DNA from: an uncultured Lachnospiraceae bacterium
GTDB taxonomy: Bacteria > Bacillota > Clostridia > Lachnospirales > Lachnospiraceae
Length of the DNA: 26,667 nt
Assembly: GCA_910587105.1 (NCBI GenBank)
Contig: CAJUMB010000050.1
Span: forward strand, 1 to 26,667
Direction of reading: 5' to 3'
Each line of letters begins with the position of its first letter. The stretch's first letter is position 1. The position numbers and the translations under genes are program-made. Below, piece after piece: positions 1 to 7,193 of the stretch. The notes below the pieces were generated by a model. That model saw only the letters and a list, made by a program, of their open reading frames with translations. It did not search any database and had not been told where the DNA came from.

Positions 1-35
1 ACCATACTGCTTACAGCGATTTTTATTTTTACCAA

Positions 36-54
36 CTGTCAAAGACAGGATTTT
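36..54. terminator. Weak hairpin, possible end of an upstream transcript
   Basis: CTGTC and GACAG (36-40 and 44-48) pair around an AAA loop and are followed by GATTTT. The stem is only 5 bp, so this may be the tail of a transcript entering from the left, or chance. Nothing else gene-like is visible in 1-150; a TATAAT at 70-75 has no convincing -35 partner. Confidence 0.25.
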
Positions 55-150
55 ACTAGATAACTACAATATAATCAAGCATTTGTTTCAGCCAGATTAT
101 ACTAAACTATTTTTTACGTGTACATTTCATACAAGTCCCCTTTGTAATGT

Positions 151-179
151 TTGACATTTTTTCCCCCGTCACGTAAAAT
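151..179 (+). promoter_or_regulatory. Sigma-A-type promoter of tyrA-aroA-larE
   Basis: TTGACA at 151-156 and TAAAAT at 174-179 are separated by exactly 17 nt, a near-perfect housekeeping promoter. Transcription would start near 186, leaving a leader of about 85 nt before tyrA. No T-box motif or attenuator hairpin was seen in that leader. Confidence 0.8.
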
Positions 180-270
180 AGAGGTATTGCTGAAATGAAA
201 AACGTGATATTTATTATTTAGAAAGGACGTAACTTTGAAGATACAACAGTTACGAAAGGACTTAAGATAA

Positions 271-1365
271 ATGAGACTAACAGTAGGTTTTATCGGCCTT
301 GGTCTGATCGGCGGTTCTGTAGCCAAAGCAATCCGCAGATTTCACCCGGACAGCCGGATTATCGCATATAACAGAAGCCTCTCTGTCCTGGAAACCGCAA
401 AATCAGAAGGTGTCATTGACGAAATCTGCGAACAGGTGGATCATCGGTTCGGCAGCTGCAGCTACATATTCCTGTGCGCTCCCGTTTCCACCAATATCAG
501 CTATATGAAGATTCTAAAAGATTATATTTCTCCGGGATGTATCATCAGCGATGTGGGAAGCGTAAAGGGAATGATCCACAAACAGGCTGCCCAGCTGGGC
601 CTGGCCCGCTGTTTCATCGGCGGACATCCCATGGCCGGTTCTGAAAAAACCGGATATGAACATTCACGGGCAGGGCTTCTGGAAAATGCCTACTATATAC
701 TGACCCCCTCGGAACTGGTGGATATCCGTCATATATCCGCTTATACCGAACTGATTTCCTCCATTGGTGCCATTCCTCTGGTGATTACCCACCAGGAGCA
801 CGACTACATCACTGCAGGCATCAGCCATCTGCCCCATATTGTGGCCGCCTCCCTGGTGAATCTGGTGCGTGAACTGGATACCGAGGACGAACATATGAAA
901 TTGATTGCAGCCGGAGGATTCAAAGATATTACCCGGATTGCCTCGTCCTCACCGGATATGTGGCAGCAAATCTGTATGGAAAACCCGGAAAATATTTCGC
1001 GGGTACTGGATGCCTACATCCGTATGCTGGTCCAGGCCAGGTGCCTGGTGGACGGTAAAAACGAACAGGAATTATACCAGCTGTTTTCCCATGCAAGGGA
1101 TTATCGGGATTCCATTGATATTCTTCCCACCGGCCCCATCAGCAAATCTTACATCTTATACTGCGATATTGCCGACGAACCGGGGGGAATTGCCGCAATC
1201 GCCACTTTACTGGCTATGGAGCAGATCAATATCAAAAATATCGGCATCATCCACAACCGTGAATTTGAAGACGGGGTTCTGCGGGTGGAATTCTATGAAG
1301 ACCCAGGCTATCAAAAAGCTTTGGAAATTCTCAGAAAACGAAATTACACTGTCTATGTACGGTAG
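271..1365 (+). CDS. tyrA: Prephenate dehydrogenase with C-terminal ACT domain
   Basis: Oxidatively decarboxylates prephenate to 4-hydroxyphenylpyruvate with NAD(P)+ in cytosolic tyrosine synthesis. The 364-residue protein opens with a Rossmann fold (GLGLIGGS, residues 9-16). The family motif GGHPMAGSE (118-126) and the active-site region SHLPHI (185-190) are present. An ACT domain occupies about 295-364 (ILYCDIADEPGG...), which in this family usually means feedback inhibition by an aromatic amino acid. The start is supported by AAAGGA at 255-260, 10 nt upstream, and an in-frame TAA directly before the ATG rules out an earlier start. aroA follows after 108 nt on the same strand, consistent with a shared transcript. 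Confidence 0.95.
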   Translation: MRLTVGFIGLGLIGGSVAKAIRRFHPDSRIIAYNRSLSVLETAKSEGVIDEICEQVDHRFGSCSYIFLCAPVSTNISYMKILKDYISPGCIISDVGSVKGMIHKQAAQLGLARCFIGGHPMAGSEKTGYEHSRAGLLENAYYILTPSELVDIRHISAYTELISSIGAIPLVITHQEHDYITAGISHLPHIVAASLVNLVRELDTEDEHMKLIAAGGFKDITRIASSSPDMWQQICMENPENISRVLDAYIRMLVQARCLVDGKNEQELYQLFSHARDYRDSIDILPTGPISKSYILYCDIADEPGGIAAIATLLAMEQINIKNIGIIHNREFEDGVLRVEFYEDPGYQKALEILRKRNYTVYVR

Positions 1366-1473
1366 TCATATGGCCCTGCCCCCGCCGGAGTGTCCTCATC
1401 AGGGGGAACTGCCAGAGTATTTTTTATCAACTCAATAATAAATTCAGAACAAGGAAGGGAGCTTCACACAAGC

Positions 1474-2748
1474 ATGGACATCACAAAATCACGCAGCCTT
1501 AGGGGAGAAATCCAAATCCCCGGAGACAAATCCATCTCCCACCGCGGCATTATGCTGGGTGCACTGGCACGAGGCACTACAAAAATCACCAACTTTCTCC
1601 AAGGAGCAGACTGCCTCTCCACGATACGCTGTTTCCGTCAGATGGGGATTGAAGTGGAAAACAGCTGCAAAGAGGTATTGGTACACGGCAAGGGACTCCA
1701 CGGCCTTTCCGCTCCACAGCAGATTCTGGACGCGGGCAACAGCGGAACTACCGTCCGTCTCCTCTCCGGCATTCTGGCTGCGCAGAACTTCTCCTCCACC
1801 ATAACCGGGGATGCTTCTATTCAGAAACGGCCTATGAAACGGGTGATGGACCCTTTGACACAGATGGGGGCCTGTATCGAAAGCCAGAACCAAAACGGAT
1901 GTGCACCACTGAACATCCGCGGGACACAGCTGAAAGGGATTCACTATCAAAGCCCTGTGTCCTCCGCTCAGGTAAAATCCTGCGTACTGCTGGCCGGCCT
2001 CTATGCAGACCAGAAAACATCTGTGACCGAACCTACTGTATCCAGGGATCATTCCGAACGGATGCTCTCCTATCTGGGGGCGGAAGTTACTGTCCAGGGC
2101 ACCACTGTTGCCATTGAGCCGGAACCTGAGCTGAATGCCCGGGATATCCAGGTGCCAGGGGATATCTCCTCCGCGGCCTATTTCATAGCGGCAGGGCTTC
2201 TGGTCCCCGGCTCGCAGATATTAATTAAAAACGTGGGCATCAACCCCACCCGCAGCGGTATACTGAAAGTCTGCCGTGCCATGGGTGCTGATATCCAGTA
2301 TTTAAACGAAAAAAGCGGCTGCTGGGAGCCGTCAGCGGATCTGCTGGTCACTTACAGCCCCTTAAAAGGCACCGTAATTGAGGGGGACATCATTCCCACA
2401 CTCATTGACGAGCTGCCCATCATCGCTGTTATGGCCGCTTTCGCCCAGGGTGAAACCATCATCCGAAATGCTGAGGAACTAAGGGTAAAAGAATCCGACC
2501 GGATTCAGACGGTGACAGACAATCTGTCCGCTATGGGTGCAGACATCACAGCTGCCCCGGACGGCATGAGCATCCGGGGGGGACAGCCACTGACCGGGGC
2601 ATCCATCCGCACCTGCAAAGACCATCGCATCGCCATGTCCTTTGCCGTCGCCGGGATGGCTGCTGAGGGCGTGACCAGTCTGGACGATGCCCAGTGTGTG
2701 GAGATCTCCTACCCTCAGTTTTTTGACGATCTGCAGAGACTTTCTTAA
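1474..2748 (+). CDS. aroA: 3-phosphoshikimate 1-carboxyvinyltransferase (EPSP synthase), class II-like
   Basis: Joins PEP and shikimate-3-phosphate to EPSP, the sixth step of the shikimate pathway. The open frame runs back to 1390, but the ATG at 1474 follows AAGGAAGGGA (1451-1460) and gives 424 residues starting just before the conserved PEP-binding region, which matches the family length. Visible motifs are GDKSISHR (17-24), GNSGTT (88-93), SAQVK (164-168), RDHSE (191-195), NPTR (257-260), DELP (312-315), LRVKESDR (336-343) and DHRIAM (383-388). GDKS, SAQxK, RDHSE and NxTR together are the signature described for class II EPSP synthases. larE begins 27 nt downstream. Confidence 0.95.
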   Translation: MDITKSRSLRGEIQIPGDKSISHRGIMLGALARGTTKITNFLQGADCLSTIRCFRQMGIEVENSCKEVLVHGKGLHGLSAPQQILDAGNSGTTVRLLSGILAAQNFSSTITGDASIQKRPMKRVMDPLTQMGACIESQNQNGCAPLNIRGTQLKGIHYQSPVSSAQVKSCVLLAGLYADQKTSVTEPTVSRDHSERMLSYLGAEVTVQGTTVAIEPEPELNARDIQVPGDISSAAYFIAAGLLVPGSQILIKNVGINPTRSGILKVCRAMGADIQYLNEKSGCWEPSADLLVTYSPLKGTVIEGDIIPTLIDELPIIAVMAAFAQGETIIRNAEELRVKESDRIQTVTDNLSAMGADITAAPDGMSIRGGQPLTGASIRTCKDHRIAMSFAVAGMAAEGVTSLDDAQCVEISYPQFFDDLQRLS

Positions 2749-2775
2749 AAATTACCGCCAAAAGAGGTGAATGCC

Positions 2776-3591
2776 ATGACAGCAGAAAAAGAAAGAAAAG
2801 ATAAACTTCTTCAACAGATTCGTACCTATGCACAGGAGGATACCGTGCTGGCCTTTTCCGGAGGGGTGGACAGCGCCCTGCTTTTATATCTGCTGTCACA
2901 GGCCGCCAGGGACACCGGAAAACATGTTTATGCCGTCACATTTCAGACTGCCCTCCACCCTCAGGCGGATCTTGCATACGCCCGGCACTTCGCCCAATCT
3001 GTGGGGCTTGACTGTCATGTACTGAAGGTGAACGAACTGGGAGACCCCCGGATACTGTCCAATCCCCCGGGCCGGTGTTATTACTGCAAAAAAATGCTGT
3101 ATGAGAAGCTGCTGGAATTTGCCAGGGAACGCCGGATTTCCACTGTGCTGGAAGGTTCTAATCAGGATGATTTAAACGTATACCGGCCAGGCTTCAAAGC
3201 GGTGCAGGAGCTGGGAATTGCCAGCCCTCTGGCCCAGTGCGGGATTACCAAATCACAGGTCCGGCAGATGGCCGGGGAATACGGCCTTTCCTGTGCCTCC
3301 CGCCCTTCTGCCCCCTGCCTGGCAACCCGGATCCCCTATCACACCACCCTTGACATGCAGCTTCTGGCACGGATTGATGAGGGAGAACAGTTTTTAAAGG
3401 GCATGGGATTTGACAATGTGCGCATCCGGGTTCACCGGGACATTGCCAGAATTGAAACAGACCCTGAGCAGTTTTCTCTGCTTTTGCAGAAGCGGCAGGA
3501 AATCATCCGCCGGCTCCAAGAGCTGGACCTTCCCTATCTCACCCTGGATTTGGAGGGATTCAGAAGCGGCAGTATGGATGTTCATTTATAG
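2776..3591 (+). CDS. larE: LarE-type ATP-dependent sulfur transferase
   Basis: The family uses a PP-loop ATPase to adenylylate a pyridinium dicarboxylate and insert sulfur, in making the nickel-pincer cofactor of lactate racemase. The protein has the PP-loop SGGVDS (28-33), EGSNQDD (126-132) and three cysteines in family positions: C101 and C104 (RCYYCK) and C181 (SAPCLATR). C181 aligns with the sacrificial sulfur-donor cysteine. Three-cysteine members are known to bind a [4Fe-4S] cluster that can act catalytically. A GTG at 2767 is part of the ribosome binding site AAAGAGGTG (2761-2769), so the ATG at 2776 is the start (271 residues). No larA, larB or larC lies in the window, so its use in lactate racemization is not shown. 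It is probably co-transcribed with aroA. Confidence 0.85.
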   Translation: MTAEKERKDKLLQQIRTYAQEDTVLAFSGGVDSALLLYLLSQAARDTGKHVYAVTFQTALHPQADLAYARHFAQSVGLDCHVLKVNELGDPRILSNPPGRCYYCKKMLYEKLLEFARERRISTVLEGSNQDDLNVYRPGFKAVQELGIASPLAQCGITKSQVRQMAGEYGLSCASRPSAPCLATRIPYHTTLDMQLLARIDEGEQFLKGMGFDNVRIRVHRDIARIETDPEQFSLLLQKRQEIIRRLQELDLPYLTLDLEGFRSGSMDVHL

Positions 3592-3600
3592 ATGGACATC
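3577..3600 (+). terminator. Terminator-like hairpin overlapping the larE stop
   Basis: GATGTTCAT (3577-3585) pairs with ATGGACATC (3592-3600) over 9 bp with one U-G pair; the 6-nt loop contains the larE stop codon. TGTTTTG follows on the plus strand only, so it fits the end of tyrA-aroA-larE in the 28-bp convergent gap before the opposing gene. The U-tract is short. Confidence 0.5.
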
Positions 3601-3619
3601 TGTTTTGAAACGTTCTCTC

Positions 3620-5002
3620 TTAATGCCGCACCACCTCAAACCTCTCCATGGTATAATCCACATAAGGGGATATTCCCGCCTTCTCCAGGGCAATATGCAC
3701 CTGCTCCTGGGGCGTATCCACTCCGGCCAGGTCCGGCAGCAGCAGCCCCCGTTTCAGCCCCGACTGTACAATGACCCCGTATTTCTCAATATCCAGCTGG
3801 TCGATGCTCTGAATAGGCTCCGGCTCACCCAGAATATCCACGCTGTATGTGAGCAGGGGCAGTTCCTCCAGTGTAACAGGAGAAAAGCGGTGGTCATGGA
3901 CAGCGGCGCTGACGGCATTTTCTATGATTTCCTCTCCGATACAGTTCTGAACCGGCAGAATGGTACCCATACATCCCCGCAGGCGCCCATCAATTTTCAG
4001 ACAGACAAAGGCTCCTGCCTGCTCCTGATAAAATTCAGGGGGCAGTCCTTCCGGCAGGGGCAGACGCTCTCCCTCCTGAATATAATGTTCCAGAGAGTTT
4101 CTGGCAAGCCGGACCCAGGCATCCTCCTGTTCCTTTCTCTCCAGACGCTTCCGCTCCTTCTCCCGGATGTGCCGTTCCAGGAACTTTCTATCCTCTGACA
4201 GACCTATGGGGCGAAATGCCGCGGCGGCATACCCCACTCCAAAAGGCCCCTGATAAGAAAGCAGCTTTGACTCCACATCCCATCCATCCAGCGCCCCTGC
4301 CATAATCACAAACGAGCGGTGTCCGCACTCTGCGGCGGCTTCGCAGAATTCCCCATCAATTCCCAGCAGGGCGGAAAAATCTCCTTTTGAAAAAATATTA
4401 CATATTTTTTCATCGAACAGCAAGCCATCCATGGAAAACCCATAGGGCCCATCCTCTCTCAATTTATGGGACAAGTCTCCGCTGGCTAAAATTACGGTCT
4501 TTTTACCGCTGGCTGCGGCAGTCTGACAGATACACTGTCCCAGCTGATAATGGAGCTGATAGGAAAGCCCCGAAATGGAAATACGCACAATGGGGATATA
4601 GCCTGCATATTTCTGTATAAAGTACAAAGGTATCATGGTCCCGTGATCCAGTGCCGGGTCCTTTTCCCCCAGAAATCCCGCCGGTATCCCATGATATTCT
4701 GCGTGAGCGCACAGCTGATTGGCAAAATCCTGGTCATAAAGGGTCTGCACAACTATCTCAGGTGCCCCAAAACTGCCAAAATCTCCCTGGGCCTGACTGC
4801 CGGGAGAAATATGCAGATAATCTGCATAGGAAACACTGTGTGGGGAAATCACCACCAGAACATCCGGCTTCTGCCGCGCCACCTGACGCCCAATCCGTTC
4901 ATAGGAGTCTGCGGTGGCCTGTATATTCTGCTCCTGTCCCCGGCCCACCTCCGGGATAATCAGCGGTGGGTGGGGCACTGCGTAAGCACCGATTATTTTC
5001 AT
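3620..5002 (-). CDS. amrA: MEMO-AMMECR1 fusion (AmmeMemoRadiSam system proteins B and A)
   Basis: A 460-residue fusion. Residues 1-265 are a MEMO/LigB-like domain with the family histidines in VPHPP (H11), ISPH (H55), DHG (H120), GDLSH (H179) and CGH (H228). Residues about 270-300 are a charged linker, and about 300-460 are an AMMECR1 domain with its hallmark LRGCMG (341-346). The two families co-occur with a radical SAM protein in the so-called AmmeMemoRadiSam set, whose biochemical role is not established to my knowledge. No radical SAM gene is in the window. A GTG at 5017 overlaps the AGGAG Shine-Dalgarno sequence, so the ATG at 5002, also preceded by GAGGG, is preferred. It starts 17 nt after the ilvA stop as the last gene of the operon. 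Confidence 0.9.
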   Translation of the reverse strand: MKIIGAYAVPHPPLIIPEVGRGQEQNIQATADSYERIGRQVARQKPDVLVVISPHSVSYADYLHISPGSQAQGDFGSFGAPEIVVQTLYDQDFANQLCAHAEYHGIPAGFLGEKDPALDHGTMIPLYFIQKYAGYIPIVRISISGLSYQLHYQLGQCICQTAAASGKKTVILASGDLSHKLREDGPYGFSMDGLLFDEKICNIFSKGDFSALLGIDGEFCEAAAECGHRSFVIMAGALDGWDVESKLLSYQGPFGVGYAAAAFRPIGLSEDRKFLERHIREKERKRLERKEQEDAWVRLARNSLEHYIQEGERLPLPEGLPPEFYQEQAGAFVCLKIDGRLRGCMGTILPVQNCIGEEIIENAVSAAVHDHRFSPVTLEELPLLTYSVDILGEPEPIQSIDQLDIEKYGVIVQSGLKRGLLLPDLAGVDTPQEQVHIALEKAGISPYVDYTMERFEVVRH

Positions 5003-5019
5003 GTCCAACACCCTCACTC

Positions 5020-6231
5020 CTATAATATCGGCCGTATTACCTTCGGCCGGAACCCGGCCTGTTCCAGGGCCCCCACAATCTGCCTCTTATGTGCTGTTCC
5101 AAAGGCTTCCATCGTAATCTTCAGTTCCACCGCAGCTCTGCGGTTGGTGCTGACAAACTGATTATGGTCCAGTTTAATAACATTTCCCTGATGCTGGGCG
5201 ATCACTGATGATACCCTTACCAGTTCCCCCGGTTTGTCCGGCAGCAGAACAGATACTGTGAAAATCCGGTCTCTCTGAATCAATCCGTGCTGAACCACTG
5301 AAGCCATAGTAATCACGTCCATATTTCCGCCGCTTAAAATACAGACCACCTTTTTCCCGGAAAACTCCAGATGCCTCAGAGCGGCCACTGTGAGAAGTCC
5401 CGAATTCTCCACCACCATTTTGTGGTTTTCCACAATATCCAGAAAAGCCACAATCAATTCATCATCCTGAATGGTGATCACCTCATCAATGTTTTCTTTC
5501 AGATAGGGAAAGATCTTTCCTCCGGGTGTCTGCACAGCCGTACCGTCTGCAATGGTGTTCACTTCAGAAAGTGTGCTAATCTCCCCCTTTTCCAAGGAAA
5601 CTTCCAGACAGTTGGCCCCTTCCGGCTCCACGCCGATCACTTTGATATGAGGATTCAGTTGTTTTGCCAGGACAGACACACCTGCCGCCAGCCCGCCGCC
5701 GCCTACAGGCACCAGAATATAGTCCACCAGAGGAAGATCCTGGATAATCTCCATGGCTATGGTTCCCTGCCCGGTGGCCACCGCTAAATCATCAAAGGGG
5801 TGGATAAATGTATATCCTTTTTCCTCTGCCAGCTGGAGTGCATACTTACAAGATTCGTCATAAATATCTCCGTACAGCACCACCTCTGCACCATAGCTCT
5901 TGGTCCGCTCCACTTTAATCAGCGGCGTGGTGTTGGGCATCACAATGACAGCTTTTACACCAAAGGCTCTCGCCGCATACGCCACCCCCTGGGCATGGTT
6001 GCCTGCTGACGCAGTGATCAGCCCCCTCTCTTTCTCTTCCTGGGATAATGTACTGATCTTATAATAAGCCCCCCTGACTTTGTAGGCTCCGGTGAGCTGC
6101 ATATTCTCCGGTTTCAGGTATACTTTATTTTCAGTCTGCTCGCTTAAATATTCGCTGTAAATCAGTTTCGTCTCTCTTGTTACTTTTTTGACAATTTCTG
6201 ATGCTTCTTCAAATTTATCTAATGTCAGCAT
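5020..6231 (-). CDS. ilvA: Threonine ammonia-lyase with C-terminal ACT-like domain
   Basis: A PLP enzyme converting threonine to 2-oxobutanoate and ammonia, feeding isoleucine synthesis or threonine catabolism. The 403-residue protein has the PLP lysine K51 in TGAYKVRGA, the SAGNHAQG motif (75-82) and the phosphate-binding loop VGGGGLAAG (176-184). The tail from about 323 to 403 (FTVSVLLPDKPGEL...) is a single ACT-like domain, the short form common in Clostridia, so allosteric control is likely, though the effector cannot be read. AGGAAGG upstream of the ATG overlaps the ftsY stop, and the gap is 12 nt. Its place between ftsY and the MEMO gene is metabolically unrelated to the rest of the operon. 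Confidence 0.93.
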   Translation of the reverse strand: MLTLDKFEEASEIVKKVTRETKLIYSEYLSEQTENKVYLKPENMQLTGAYKVRGAYYKISTLSQEEKERGLITASAGNHAQGVAYAARAFGVKAVIVMPNTTPLIKVERTKSYGAEVVLYGDIYDESCKYALQLAEEKGYTFIHPFDDLAVATGQGTIAMEIIQDLPLVDYILVPVGGGGLAAGVSVLAKQLNPHIKVIGVEPEGANCLEVSLEKGEISTLSEVNTIADGTAVQTPGGKIFPYLKENIDEVITIQDDELIVAFLDIVENHKMVVENSGLLTVAALRHLEFSGKKVVCILSGGNMDVITMASVVQHGLIQRDRIFTVSVLLPDKPGELVRVSSVIAQHQGNVIKLDHNQFVSTNRRAAVELKITMEAFGTAHKRQIVGALEQAGFRPKVIRPIL

Positions 6232-6243
6232 ATTTTAACCTTC

Positions 6244-7182
6244 CTATTGTCCTTCTTCTATATGAAACAACGCATTCACAAAAGCCTGCGCATCAAATTT
6301 CTGCAGGTCGTCGATACTCTCGCCCACTCCAATATACTTTACAGGTATATTCAGTTCCGACTGGATAGCCACCGCAATCCCCCCCTTGGCCGTCCCGTCC
6401 AGTTTTGTGAGGATGATACCTGTCAGATTGGCCGCTTCGCTGAACTGCCTTGCCTGAATCAGAGCGTTCTGCCCGGTTGTCCCGTCCAGCACCACCAGAG
6501 TCTCCAGGTATGCCTCCGGATACTCCCGTTCCAGAATCCGGTATATTTTCCGCAGTTCTTCCATGAGATTTTTCTTATTGTGAAGGCGTCCTGCCGTATC
6601 ACACAGCAGAACATCTGCATTCCTGGCTTTGGCAGCTGCCACCGCGTCATAGACCACAGACGCCGGGTCTGCTCCGTCCTGGCCTCCGATAATCTCCACC
6701 CCTGCCCGGTTGGCCCACTGGGTCAGCTGTTCCCCTGCTGCCGCCCGGAAGGTATCTGCTGCCGCCAGCACCACTTTTTTCCCCTGGTCTTTCAGCTTTC
6801 CTGCCAATTTCCCCACTGATGTGGTCTTACCCACACCGTTGACGCCCACCACCAGAATCACAGATTTGCGGTTCTCAAATTCATACTGGGTGTCCTCCAC
6901 CTGCATCTGTTCCGTCACACTGTCAATCAGCAGCTGTTTACATTCTGACGGATCTTTGATGTGCTTCTCCGCCACCTGGTCTTTCAGCTTCTGGATAATA
7001 GAAGTGGTGGCATTGATTCCAATGTCTCCCATAATCAGTATTTCTTCTATTTCCTCGTAAAAATCATCGTCAATGCTGGAAAAACCGCTGAATATGGAAT
7101 CAATCCCTGAAACAATATTTTCTCTGGTCTTTGCCAGACCGTTTACCAGCCGCTTAAAAAATCCCTGTTTTTCTTCTGCCAT
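6244..7182 (-). CDS. ftsY: Signal recognition particle receptor FtsY
   Basis: SRP GTPase that docks ribosome-SRP complexes at the membrane for co-translational insertion. The 312-residue protein is nearly all NG domain: N domain about 1-95, then G1 GVNGVGKT (113-120), DTFRAAA (143-149), DTAGR (195-199) and TKLDGTAKGG (259-268). The acidic A domain is almost absent, as in many Firmicutes; the short N-terminus GFFKRLVNGLAKTR could be the amphipathic membrane-binding helix. AAGGAGG lies just upstream. Its ATG is 11 nt after the smc stop, the classic smc-ftsY order. The ylxM-ffh pair that follows in Bacillus is replaced here by ilvA. Confidence 0.97.
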   Translation of the reverse strand: MAEEKQGFFKRLVNGLAKTRENIVSGIDSIFSGFSSIDDDFYEEIEEILIMGDIGINATTSIIQKLKDQVAEKHIKDPSECKQLLIDSVTEQMQVEDTQYEFENRKSVILVVGVNGVGKTTSVGKLAGKLKDQGKKVVLAAADTFRAAAGEQLTQWANRAGVEIIGGQDGADPASVVYDAVAAAKARNADVLLCDTAGRLHNKKNLMEELRKIYRILEREYPEAYLETLVVLDGTTGQNALIQARQFSEAANLTGIILTKLDGTAKGGIAVAIQSELNIPVKYIGVGESIDDLQKFDAQAFVNALFHIEEGQ

Positions 7183-7193
7183 ATCAATCCTCC

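Noticed and set aside
1366..1473. Possible attenuator between tyrA and aroA
   Set aside because: The C-rich and G-rich stretches pair poorly and no U-run with a good stem was found.
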